Assembly (NCBI GenBank): GCA_015680685.1
Contig: MNCI01018059.1
Coordinates: 551,460 to 615,459 of the forward strand
Source of the DNA: Gnetum montanum
Taxonomy: Eukaryota; Streptophyta; Gnetopsida; Gnetales; Gnetaceae
Length of the DNA stretch: 64,000 nt
Reading direction: 5' to 3'
The translations under genes and the position numbers were made by a program. The notes under the pieces are model-generated. The model was not told where the DNA came from. It saw nothing but the letters and a program-made list of their open reading frames with translations, and ran no database searches. Below, piece after piece: positions 46,661 to 57,900 of the stretch (position 1 is the stretch's first letter; every line of letters starts with the position of its first letter).

Positions 46661-47574
46661 TGATGAAGTGTCATTAAGTCACTGCATCGACTAGGCCATG
46701 TATACAGGGTTGTGTATACGTGGCCGTGTCAACACGGGCCCATCGACGTAGCCTTCCTACGTCGATGTGGCCCCATTTATGCAACCTCCTATCTCGGCCT
46801 ATAAATAAGAGGCCTTCCACCTCATTTAGGCATCTTTTCAGTTAGTTATAGTGAAGCTCTTGCAGTTTGTTCCCGTAGGAGATAGAATATTTTCCAAGTA
46901 CCTACAGCAGGTGTAAGAAATGTGATCGGCTCTTTATTCGAGCATTGATGTATCTGAGCCCATTGACATGATGGCAATAAAGACGAACTATTCAAGCATG
47001 CATTGTAGCATTTGGACTTAGCTATTTTATGCATTCAGTAGTTTAAGATATTTATGCTTTGTTAGTTACATGTTAATTACTTAAGTTTCTGTTATTATTA
47101 TTTTAATCATTATTTTTCATTCGTAGTTCGTAAAGGCCATAAGTATGACCATCTCGAATGTAAATCAAACACTTGGTAAACCTAGTGACGCTTAACGTCT
47201 GGTAACCCAGAAGTGTTAGGAGATGCTCAGAACATGCTCGGAAGATGGGATTGGATACTTATGCTAAGAATAGTTAGAATACAAGCTAGGATAATCATAG
47301 ATTAGATAATAGTTTATTCCTTACTTTTCATACCTTAATTAGTTGCCAAAAGATATGAAAAAGGATATAAAAATAATTATCCTTAATCTCACTTAACCAT
47401 TGTAATTAGAACATCACAAGTGAGATTAGGAAAATAGTGACTATTCTAACTCTAGGTTTCACTGCTTAGAGTCTGGTGTATGTTAAGTGCTTACAATCTA
47501 CAAAACTCGACTGAGTCATGTGTGAAGGCCCGTGATTCGTATGGTTGGGCGTAGGGGTACCTAGCTGCTCATCA
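46661..47574 (+). repeat. T5 3' LTR (914 bp)
   Basis: Aligns with 34451-35365 end to end. Differences visible by eye are almost all C/T and G/A. Confidence 0.93.
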
Positions 47575-48494
47575 TTAGCTAATTGGTTGATATCTAAATT
47601 TACTTTGTTAATAGTTCTCAAAGATGATTAAGGTTTTCTTCTAATTGCTCTTGTTCTTTTGTCACTTTAGTCAACATTTGATTTTTTGTAGCAAAGTGTT
47701 TATTTTCTTTCTTTAGCATGGCAATGAATTTTTAAGTTCATGTAACTTTGCATTAGCCACAAATACATCCCATGTGGCCTGCTCTTGTTCTATCTCCAAC
47801 TAATGTTGTTTGGCCATAAGACGGTTGATTTTATCAATTCCAAATTGGCCAAATATCTTTGGAGCAACAAATTGTATTCAATGAAATGGAATTTGTAATT
47901 TTGGAAACTTATGAAATTTAAATCATGAATGTTTTACATTTTTGTGAAAAATTATTTTTGATCATGAATGTTTTGTATTTTTTTGAATTTTTTTGAGGTC
48001 TTGAGGGTTTCTAATTTTAGGATAAATGGGGTTGTTTTGTTCAATGATACACAAAAAGAATTTTACTTAAACTACAAGTTCTGAGAGTAGCCTTACATTG
48101 AAAAAATTTTTAGTTGAGAGAATGATTTTGAAACAAAGGATAGGGAAGAGGAGATGGTGCTTTTATGGTTTAGTTTGGGAATGGTATTTTCTACAATGAT
48201 AAGAATTACATGGGTTATAATATGTTTTTGTTAATCAACCTCAAGACAATATTTGCTTCACATGTAAGACTACCTTGGGTTGATCCTTAAAGGCCATACA
48301 CTCTTGACCACCTTATAGATAAATTATATATAATCTAGTTTAAAAACAAAAACATTTTTAATACTAAAAAAATTTACCATTTAGAGAATTAAAGTAAAGA
48401 TGGTTAAATACAGGAGGATTTATATTCATATTCATATTCTTATGTGGTAATACATTTAATGAAAGAGGAAAAATAGCATCACTCATTTGACATG
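47575..48494 (-). pseudogene. T6 ORF3 remnant, part 2
   Basis: Minus-strand translation of about 47600-47830 gives a charged helical run with KKENKHFATKNQMLTKVTKE and EQEQLEENLNHL, fitting an ORF3-like coiled coil, with stops. It joins 33407-34450 across T5. From 47850 to 48494 I see only A/T-rich sequence. Confidence 0.5.
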
Positions 48495-49288
48495 TGATGA
48501 GTGGTGAGGTACCCCTACACTCAACCATATGACTATGAGCAGGTACGCATGATCCTATCAAACTCCATGAAAATTATATGTTGATCGCAATTTTTTGTCT
48601 TCCCACTTGGACTAGTAGTAGCTTTGTCACATATGGTTTAGTCCAGAGTAAGGCATATGATGTTGTCCTAATTCTATGTTACTCTTGATAATAGAAAAGA
48701 TAAATTGATTAATCTAATGATGTAAGCAATGCCTAAATTAGCCTATGGTAATGGTATCTGTCCTTAATTCGTACACATCTTGGACTTCATGGGATTAATG
48801 CTAGGTGTGCCAAATATTCACACTTAAATGCTCGTCATTAAGGCATACACATTTTGCTTAATGATAGGAAAAGTAAATAGCAATAACTTGAACTGTTAAC
48901 TAAAGAAGGTAGTAAATAATTAAAACAACAAAAATTAGTCTAAGTGAATGCTACAACGATGAAGGTAATCTCAATCTTTATTATTAGTCATGCACCTATC
49001 TAAGTACGTCATACTCGAACAAAGGTACTGTACAACTACAAACATCACACTACGGGCTTGCACTGGGAATAACTACTTTGAAAGAAAGAAACTAAAAACT
49101 AAACTAGCAAAAGAAAAGAACTTCCAACCTCCCCCAAAATTCTCTCCTCAATTGTGCACCTAAGTGCTATATTTATATGCTAATACAAGAATCACGATAT
49201 CGCATATATAATATCACACTCAGGCCACGATATCATGCACTTGATATCACATACTTGATATTGGGGTCTAGAAAATTGCAATTCATCA
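48495..49288 (-). repeat. T7 3' LTR (794 bp)
   Basis: The plus strand starts TGATGAGTGGTGAGGTACCC and ends GCAATTCATCA. GATATC-rich palindromic U3 at about 49195-49262, as in T4. TATA-type TATAAATA on the minus strand near 49170. Confidence 0.85.
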
Positions 49289-49304
49289 TACCCCCATGAT
49301 TGAA
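49289..49304 (-). other. T7 polypurine tract
   Basis: Minus strand TTCAATCATGGGGGTA next to the LTR start. Confidence 0.8.
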
Positions 49305-50422
49305 TAAAAACTCATCCTTGAGTTAATACAATGAGAAAAGAGCCCCTTACAAAACATTATGAAGGTATGGGATTATTGACTACTACTAACTAATCATGTT
49401 GTAGTATGAGAAACACAAAAAAAAAATACAAAATGCAAAATGTTGGAACTCATGTGGTTCTCGGAGGTGGTGGCTCCTCCATGGATGCTTTTCCTTTATC
49501 TAGCCCTATAGGTTTCTGAGATTGCTAATGGGTGAGAAGCACCTATAGTTTCTCTTCTTCTATCCAAGGATCATGCATAGTCCATACTAATATCCCAATT
49601 TTTTATGGGGCTAGCACTTTCCATGGACAAGGCAGTTGTGGAAACATCTGGTTTACTTTGACATATCACACAGTAAACTACCGTTGTTTCTCCTCATAGG
49701 CTTTGGATTTATCTTGTAATTCATGATAATCTGTCAATCATCGAGCCAAGTTTGTTGCTACATCTCTTTGGTTATGGTAGCTTGCTTTAACCATTTCTAA
49801 TTCAAAGTTTGCAACCTCTACTTTTTGCAATGTTTTCTTATATTCGACAAACTCTGTCTCATACTTAGAGTAAGTGACAACTACCTATTTCTCAAGCTCA
49901 GTTCTCGGGCATCCTATTGTTAACATGGCTAAGTTGGCATATTGCAGATTTTCTAGCTCCATGTACTCTATTAAGTCTTGAATCTGCAAATCCCGACTTT
50001 TCAGTTCTACTTGGTGGGAAAAGGCATATGTATCCAATATAGCTTGCTAGTTAATGTGTTGAGCACTAAAAGAGTTAATGTGAGCCTTAATCATACAGAT
50101 CTCCTTTTTGATGATTTCTTTGTACATCCCCACTTGATCATGGAAGTGCTCTTTTAATTTCTCATGGTTCTTGGCCTCATTTTGCCCCACACTTATCTCT
50201 ATTGCCATCTTTCGACGGATGGTGTGGACATGTTCCATGGAGAGGGTTCTATTTTCCTTGGCCAAGCAATGCATATCTTGGTTGACTCAAACTAATTATT
50301 TTCACATCTATTGAAAAATTTATTTGAGAACATTCATTTGTTTCTCAACTATCATCAACTAAATAATTTCAGGAGTAAGTTTTTTATTCTCCTCCTGTAA
50401 GGCCTTGAAAGCTTTAGTATGT
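49305..50422 (-). pseudogene. T7 ORF3 remnant (coiled-coil end)
   Basis: The open piece 50047-50274 reads RRKMAIEISVGQNEAKNHEK, then LKEHFHDQVGMYKEIIKKE. It aligns with T5 ORF3 near 45600-45700 (RQKSVIEIAAWKNEALKFEK, then VKNHYRYQVGLQKEVNEKH). The remainder to 49305 is decayed helical sequence. It shows that ORF3 is a regular part of this family and not a T5 peculiarity. Confidence 0.7.
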
Positions 50423-50964
50423 TGATGAGTGGTGAGGTACCCCTACACTCAACCATACGAATACGAGCGTTACACGTGTGATCCGGTTGAACTCTGTAGA
50501 CTAAGTGCCTACACACCTTATGGAACACCTAAGGTTAATCAGTCATTGTCCTCCCAAGCTTACTTGTATTTGTCATGGTTGTATGGTTAAGTAAGTTTGA
50601 GGCATGTGATTTTTATATCTTTTATGTTTTTATTGCCTATGCTAAAAGAGGAAAGGGTGAAGAGACTAAGTAACTAACTTTAACTAAGTAAGCCTTAATT
50701 ACCCTAGCATTAGTATCTATTCCCACTTGCTGTTTCACACCTTGAACCAATGCAACGTTGCTGGGATTACCAAACGCTATTCGTTACTGGGATTACCAAG
50801 TGTAATGCACATGCTTGAAGCAGTCGTACTGAATGCACTTAACTAGGAGTTAAGGGTTGAGAGAGATTTAATTAACTAATAAAGCATTTAAACATTTAAC
50901 ATTAATTAAGTCCTATTTAGCTTCGTCCATATACTGCAAGGTTTATCGAAAAGTCCTATTTGAC
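50423..50964 (-). repeat. T8 LTR fragment
   Basis: Matches the T4 LTR in reverse from its CATCA end to about T4 3'-LTR position 25520; the remaining part is deleted. Confidence 0.8.
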
Positions 50965-52976
50965 ATCAGGCCTTATTTGGTAGTTGAGAGAGAAGAGAGA
51001 AGAGAGAAGAAGTCTGCTGTTACCGAAGCCAAGATTGCACCTTTCGTTGTCCATCCGTAAGCGCGCCATCAATCTTGTTCCTTGCATAACTGCTTCAGCA
51101 CTGATCCATTTCAAGTGTCCCCTCCAAGTCTAGTCTGTTGTTGTATGATTGCCATTTGCACACACAACACAGTCTTATATTAGCAAGGGTAAATGAATCA
51201 CGATGTAGTTTATACCTTGCTTCAGTGAAAGGTCCATTGCCTGAGTTGTGGTATGGCTTATTGCGGATTCTTGAGATATAATAATGGTGACTACCGAAGG
51301 TGTAGGGGTTAGGAGAAAATCGAAAAAATTTGGTTAGGATCCCCATGACTAAGAGTGAACCTCTAGTAGCGATAGAATGGAAAAAGAAAATGAATAAGGA
51401 AGATGGAGAAAAAGAGACAACTGTAACATCGATGAAATGGATGTCAAGATGGAAATGAACAAAATAGAGTTGATTGCAAAAATGTTAAGGGAAAGAGTTT
51501 AATTGGTGCACCAAATAGGAATGCCAGTGGGTCCTTCCCAAAGTAGGCTAATGCCCTTAATGCCCTGACAAACCCACATTCACAGAGTCCGTAGGCTCTG
51601 AGAATGTCATTTGGAACAAGAGTTAAAGTCTTAACCACAAGAATTTTTCACAAAGAAAACAATGCATCAACCAAAATATACACTAATGATACAATTGGTA
51701 ATGAGATGAACAATGGAGAAAGAATGATGGAAGGAAGAGAATGGAATGGAGTCTCAGGAACAAGGTGTTGTACAGCCCCTTGTGTATTTAATAATTAATG
51801 TGACTTAGTAGATCCCATTCCAAGTCTGGTCTCAAACAAACCATATCCAGTAACTTTGCAATAATTCATTTGGCCAATTCATCCACTTGAAGTAACAAGA
51901 ATGCCTTCACCACAGAGCCATGAAGAGCCTTAGGTAGAGGGAACATGTTTATTTTAGTGCCATAACTAGTGCTTGTAGCCCAAATGATTATTTCATCTAA
52001 GGGGTGTGCTTTGAATTCTCACTATTTTTTTTTGTTTTTCGTGAGAACCACACCATGCAAAGACTTATTATTTTTATTTTTATTCACTCAGCTTCCCAAT
52101 AATTGGGTAATGTTGAAATGGTAAGAAAACTCAAGAAGAAAACATCCAAGCACCCAAGAGAATGGCCAACACAAATGAATCAAGTTCCCTTGAAGCCACA
52201 CCCTTTTAAATCCTTGAGTCCTTTCTTAGTTTGAGAAATGCCCAGTCACTGATTCATTGATAGTTCTTATTATTTTGAAGAAAGGGACTATACAGTTCCA
52301 AGCCAAGAGAGACCATAGAGATTACGGATACACAGATGATGTGAACTCATTGCCTGTTATATCAAAAGAACCATACCTTAGTATCAACATCATCACTTAA
52401 AGGTAAAAACCAAACATTAGCAACCAATAGAAAATAGTTCATACCATCATTAAGAGCACTTATTGCATGAAAAACTTAACAAAATGGATAAGACATACAC
52501 AAACATACACAAATAAAAGAAAAGGTATAAACGATGTTGTAAAACAAAAACAAGAAAAGTTAAAGAAATTTGTAACACAAAAATGTGCAAAACAAAAATG
52601 TGTAAAACAAAAACTTAAAAGAACTGAGGGCCTCAAATGATCAACATAGGTGGCCATCTCCCCTATGACTAAATTGAAAGGGAGAAATCTAAAATAATGA
52701 GCATTTATTTGAATTTTTTAGAAGTATCTAACTTCTCTCAATTGATGTTTTTAGATTAAGGGTTGAAAGTCAGCGACGCTCATACTCCAATGTATCTATG
52801 CTTTCGTTGTGGTTGCAAGTTGTTCCCCCAGTTAGTTCCATGAATATTGATGGATTGCTCTCTTGATTAGTTGTCAACCACTGGGTGTTCTTCTATTGTG
52901 TGGTTACTACATACAGGCACCTTTGTATCTGAGTTTCTTGGGCACACTAGTTGCATACAGAAAATGTTGAGCACTC
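50965..52976 (-). other. T8 non-coding interior
   Basis: Matches the T4 3' interior in reverse. It contains a PPT-like motif with TTAGTCATGGGGATCC (51339-51354), which T4 itself lacks at the equivalent place, and another at 52656-52671. The peptide of block M2 is better preserved here: NDILRAYGLCECGFVRALRA, then LAYFGKDPLAFLFG. Confidence 0.65.
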
Positions 52977-53290
52977 CTATACATCATCACCCTTAGTATC
53001 ACTGTATGTGATGCATGGAACTTTGTTCTTCTCAATCTTTCCATAAATATTTTCCTTAGATATTTCCAGGGAAAAATCACGGATTCCTAGGCATGCATTT
53101 ATGGTACTGAGCCATGCCCTCCCCATTATAATTGGGAAGTCCCCTTTATTATTGTTGACTTTTATCACTAGGAAATCAGCTAGGTATGACCAACCATACA
53201 CAGTGGTAACAATGTCCTCCACAAGTCCCAAGGGGACAGTGATGGACTAGTTTGCCAGCTCTAATTGGATATTGCTCTTCTTGAGTGGAG
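52977..53290 (-). pseudogene. T8 protease, 3' part
   Basis: An open piece of 84 codons: GLVEDIVTTVYGWSYLADFL, FPIIMGRAWLSTINACLGI and KVPCITYSDTKGDD, nearly colinear with T4 22800-23055. The catalytic D-S-G part would lie to the right and is missing because T9 starts there. Confidence 0.8.
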
Positions 53291-53362
53291 GTAGGTGAAA
53301 CAGCGTGAAAATTGTGGGCCGAACTCAGGCAAAGATTCGGAATCTGAGCAAGAACGTGCCTC

Positions 53363-53516
53363 GAATTTGTCTAAGGACAAGTTTACGCTCTATCACGCAC
53401 GACAGCGTAATGAGCGTAATAAGCTCCGAGACAGTTAAAGGCGAATTTGTCTAAGGACAAGTTTACGCTCCATCACGCACGGCAGCGTCATGAGCGGAAT
53501 AAGCTCCAGAACAGCA
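53363..53516 (+). repeat. 80-bp tandem duplication in T9 U3
   Basis: GAATTTGTCTAAGGACAAG starts at 53363 and again at 53443. The copies continue through TTTACGCTC-ATCACGCACG and AATAAGCTCC with few differences. Confidence 0.85.
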
Positions 53517-53905
53517 AAGGGCAAGATTCAAAGAAACACGACGGGTTGGCATCTGTTCTCGCAGCACTTAAACAACTGATCTTTACGCACGTTACGCGGC
53601 GATGCGTACTCATGCGTAGGTTAGAATATAAGCACGTGCTCATTACGCTTCGTCACACACAACTGCGTGATGAGCGTAAAACAATCTTGAGCACGTGGTT
53701 GTTACACCAAGGTTGCGCTCATACACGCAGCACAACGTGAACGAGCGCAAACGTAGCCAAAACTCGCTTATTGTGGGCCTGCTCCTTACACGCACAACAC
53801 GCAAATGAGCGTGTTGTGCGTAGTCGCAGTTCGACTTAAAAGAATCACGTCAATAGGATCCGCGACATTCGGGCCCACATCATCAGGGTTGCATGTGTTG
53901 CGGCC

Positions 53906-53913
53906 TATAAATA
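53906..53913 (+). promoter_or_regulatory. TATA box of T9 LTR
   Basis: TATAAATA in GGCCTATAAATACCCC; about 830 bp before the LTR end. Confidence 0.6.
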
Positions 53914-54741
53914 CCCCAGCTAACAAATATACGAAGGGGGAGAGAAACATTTGGAACAGGGAGACGAGCAGACAAGTTAACAAACCAGAGCACCAGAGCA
54001 CGGATCGCTCTTTCGCAGACCAAGAGGACAAGAGCATTTTCTGAGCAAGGGAACATTCATTTCCTTGAACAGAGAAACAAGAGCACCCTCTTGGTGATCG
54101 TCGCAAACATCATCCTTTAGCAGAAACAGAACACAGCACGCCTGAGCCCTAATAGCAGATCTACCCAAAGCAAAGAAGCGGAACGGGATTTGCAGAGTTG
54201 TCTTGCCCAGTTAGCAAGTTCTATCGCTCAAAAGATCAACAGACTTCAGAGCTTGACCATTCCTGCACCTGAGCTTTGGCCTGCAAGGTAGATCAGACTT
54301 CTGTCCCGACAGTTTTCTTGTTGTTTTGTGCTCATTTTGTATCCAGTTGTTGGGAGTCTTCTCCCATTGTAACGTAATATACACGCAAGGGCACATCTAA
54401 TCTAGCATTAAAACATAGATCTTTGATCTTTGCGACGCACACGTTTGTTTTCTCTCCCGATTAGCATCTTTTCGGCGTTTTGGCGTTATTTTCGCAGCGA
54501 TCCACTTACGTCGTTGTCCCCCCGTTTTACGATCTCTCGCACCGAATCACGGTACGCAAAATTCATAATCATCATCGCTTTTTACTGACCCGTAAGTCCC
54601 TGTCTGATCGACAAGACCGTTCAGGGCACCGCGGATTCATTTTTCCAGCTTAGCCCTCGCGCGGATCCGTGGTTAAAGCTGTGTACACGGAATTTCGGTC
54701 GGTATTTCCAGCTGCCGACGTTTTCCGTCGTTACAGTTTTC

Positions 54742-54760
54742 TGGCGCTAGAAGGAGGGCC
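54742..54760 (+). other. T9 primer binding site, probably tRNA-Asn
   Basis: TGGCGCTAGAAGGAGGGCC. It fits the complement of a tRNA ending CCTCCTTCTAGCGCCA, recalled as plant tRNA-Asn(GTT). T3 has the decayed form. Confidence 0.75.
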
Positions 54761-54983
54761 TTCAGGCTCCGATCCGAATATTTCGGGTAGCCCTGTTTGA
54801 GATCCATACCCTAAACCATAGACGTGATACCTCCAGGGAAGTCTACGGTCAATCGTGTGGTATAGATCGGTTCGCAAGGATGATTTCTGCGAAATTCGTC
54901 AGGGTAGAAAGCCTTTTGTGCGTTTTGTTGCCAGTCATTCTCTTTTAGATCCGATTATCAGTCACTCTCGATTTCACTGATCA

Positions 54984-57900
54984 ATGGACTCTTTCCACTC
55001 AAACACAACCGCCATGGTTACCCTCGATCTGGGTGTTGCGCCTGTGAATCCTACGGTGGTCACAGGGCCAACCCCCGGTGCAACGGGACCTTAGGGACCA
55101 TTGCGTCGATCATTGAGGCTTCAGGGAAAAGAGCATATCTTTCCGGCCATAACCCCTGAAGAATACAATTTTATATGCGTTAAGATCCAGGCGAAGCTGG
55201 CTCTTAGCCGAGCCGAGCGGGAGGCAAAGCGAAACTTTGAAGCGCTCTATCGAGGGGGTCATGATTTTAAGCGAACGGCTTATGACATAATCCCCTTGAC
55301 CGAGCACCAACATGAAATTATGGCACAGTTGGTCATGGCCAGAGGCCAGGCTTTGCAGCCTGTGGCGGAACCTCAGCATGAGGAAGAGGCAGAGGACGAA
55401 TTCGCGGCCCTGTCGGAACATTCGTTCCATACTCTACCCCTCCACACGTAAGAAGATCCGCTGTTTCCTTTTGACGGAGAGGCAGCCTCTCTTAACCCAG
55501 CTGCAACCGCGCCGGCACAACTCGCTGGCTTCCCGCTAGCCCAGACGCAGCCATCTAGGTGGCAAACGCAACAACAGCGCCATGATGTAGGGGTGGGTCC
55601 GTCCCATCACGCATTCGGCATCCCGACGATGATCCCGGCAACCACTGCGCCTCAGTTTATCCCTCAGGTATAGGCTCACATTGTACCGATGACTCGCCCA
55701 GCGCAAAGGTTTTTGCCCCCGCCGACACAGCAACCTACTATAGCAGTACCACAACAAACCTTTGTTCAACACCCTGCAACAAGTCAGTGGACCGACCCTG
55801 CTATGCAACAGTACCCGTTTGCGGTTTACGATGCACAGCCTTCGGTTACACCTGCGGCACAATTTTTGCAGGTGCTTCCTCGGTATACTTATGACTATGC
55901 TACATAGCAGGCAGCAGCTAACCCCTTGTCTCAGACCGGTGGATGGAGACCTTCGCAGGCCCCCCAGCTTGCAGGGATCCCTGCTCCACCGGCGGTTAGC
56001 CAACCACCTCCTACATTCCAGTTTCTTAGGGTTGCCCTTCCAGCCCAACCTCCTGCTCCTGTGCCTGCGGCACACACACCTTCCTCGCCAGGTCTCGATC
56101 AAGCGTTCCAGCTTATCCAGACGCTTACCGAAAAGGTTCGACGCCTCAAGACCGCTGGGTCTGATATCATTCAGATCACGGATTTCTATCAGGATGATCC
56201 GATCACTCCAGCGGTCCCCATGTTGTCGTTGCCGCCAGGGATGTCCCTCCCTCATTTTACCAAGTATAATGGGTAAGGGGATCCCAACACCCACCTGGCC
56301 ACCTTTAGGTTCGAGTCTTTGTTGTTGCAACAGTGGCCACATACTTTGGTCCGAGTCTTTGCGATGTCGTTGACAGGGAAGGCTTTAGACTGGTACAGAG
56401 CTCTCCCACGCTCTTCCATTTCGACCTTGGAAGAGCTGCTGACCCAATTTGTGACCCGATTCAGATACAACATGAAGCCGGAAGTCACGTTGGAACAGCT
56501 TATGGGGGTTAGACAAGAACCGCTCGAGCCAGTCCAAAAGTTCATACAGCGTTGGAATGCTACCTGGAATGAGATCCGCGATCCGATTGCGGACTCCCAC
56601 CTGCTGGCCATATTCAAGGGAGCAGTCAATGACTTTATTAAGTCAAAGCTGTATTATCTTTCCCCTGGAGACATACGCCAGGCCTTGTCTCAGGTCCGGA
56701 GCATCCAAGATGCCGCGGACGCTAGCAAAGACCCGATGTACATTGCCTACAAGAACACGCACAACAAAGCCAAGGATAAAGGCAAGGCAACGACAACTAT
56801 AGTAGCTGCGCTGACTGAGAGTGCAAAGAACAAAAACACGAAAGCGCCAGCAACAGTACCGCCTGAGGCCATGGCTGGTGCCGGCACCAGCCAAGCCACT
56901 GCTGCCCCTGAACAGGCTCCCCAGCCGAAGCCGAATTTTGAACGTAAAGACCGCTCAAAATACGCGGCTCTCCCAGTGAAACACTCTGAACTACTAAAAC
57001 AACTGTTGGCGGCAGGACACATTCAACTTAAGAAGGTGTCCGAGGAGGGCCTGAAGCGTCACAGGCGTAACTGTGAATTGCTGAAGGACCCCTCTATAGC
57101 TCTGCCTAACGAGCCGGCAGTTCCGAGATCTTTCAGGCTGGATCGCTTTTGTGACTACCATCAGATGTGTGGTCACGACACGGATTACTGCTGGGCGTTG
57201 AAAGACGATATTCAACGCATGATCGACGAAGGTCATCTGAAACTAGACAGCAGTAATCTCACGCGTCCGGAAAATCAAACACTGAACGTATACAAGGATC
57301 CGTTGAACACGAACTACGATCCTTTTACAATCACGGTGGTAAGTACGGACGGTGAGCGTAAGGGGCCGCCAAGACAACCTTTTGTTTTGCACGTGCCCGC
57401 CAACTCACAAAAGGGGCCAACTACTTCTTCGGCAGCAGGTGGGGCCTCACGGCCGCCGTTCATTATACGAGCGCCTTCTCAGTCACACGCTACTGTCCAA
57501 GCCGCAGCTTCGTCTGCGCCCACACCCAGAGCGCCCTTCATCATTAGGGCGCCCCGACCACAGGCTGCCCCTCTCACGCAGGGGTAGACTTCCAATCAGC
57601 ACCATCAGGCATCGCCTCCTAAGCGGAAGGAAAAAAGCATTGAAGCTAATGCGACAAAAGACAGCTCTACGCTCGGCTTCCCGAAGCCTAGGCCCCTGGC
57701 CTCTGTGCCCATGACCATGCCCCAGAAGCATGCCACAGGCACGAGAACGCAGCCACCTTCTTCTGGTAGGAAGACGCACAACCCCTCTTCTGACACCCCC
57801 CCGCCTCAAGAGATCCGTCTCTTGGGCCGGATGGAGGAGAGTAAGGGGGATAAACCAACCTGCCGGGAGAAGGACCTCCTCGATGCGTTCACGCAGGTCA

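Larger units (their letters stand above)
34451..47574 (+). mobile_element. T5, full-length Athila-like Ty3/gypsy element (13.1 kb)
   Basis: LTRs 34451-35365 and 46661-47574, primer site from 35367, Gag, Pro, RT, RNase H, integrase, a 2-kb non-coding stretch, sense ORF3 and a PPT. Flanking 5-mers are CTAGC (34446-34450) and TTAGC (47575-47579), a duplication with one transition. RT motifs FLDGYSGYNQI and MPFGLCNAPTTFQ, the FMD-F-YG active-site context, the tRNA-Asp primer and a third ORF after integrase all fit the Athila lineage. Stops are mainly TAG. The two LTRs differ mostly by transitions. It is the only copy here with pol, so it represents the likely autonomous type of this family. Confidence 0.93.
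48495..50422 (-). mobile_element. T7, 3' end of a minus-strand Athila-like element
   Basis: The LTR at 48495-49288 is followed on its right by a PPT and then an ORF3 remnant, all minus strand. T8 starts at 50423 and interrupts it; no 5' LTR is visible. The left 5-mer is ACATG; no partner found. Confidence 0.75.
50423..53295 (-). mobile_element. T8, truncated T4-type element
   Basis: A minus-strand relative of T4: LTR fragment 50423-50964, then internal sequence matching T4 25086 down to about 22745 in reverse, including block M2 (51521-51545), M1 (52041-52060) and the protease. T9 begins at 53296 and cuts it. A deletion at about 50965 removed the outer part of the LTR and the PPT, fusing LTR directly to the interior. 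Confidence 0.8.
53296..54735 (+). repeat. T9 5' LTR (about 1440 bp)
   Basis: The left edge is where T8 homology to T4 stops, at TGAAACAGCG. The right end TTACA lies six bases before the primer site. TATA box at 53906-53913. An 80-bp direct repeat lies in U3. Rich in ACGC/GCGT motifs. The assignment rests on the primer site and the homology break, because the second LTR is outside the window. Confidence 0.7.

Noticed and set aside
55536-56373. Long open frames antisense and out of frame to T9 Gag (268 and 203 codons)
   Set aside because: They lie over the Pro/Gln-rich linker of Gag, where codon bias keeps other frames open. No start context, splice sites or homologue in T3.
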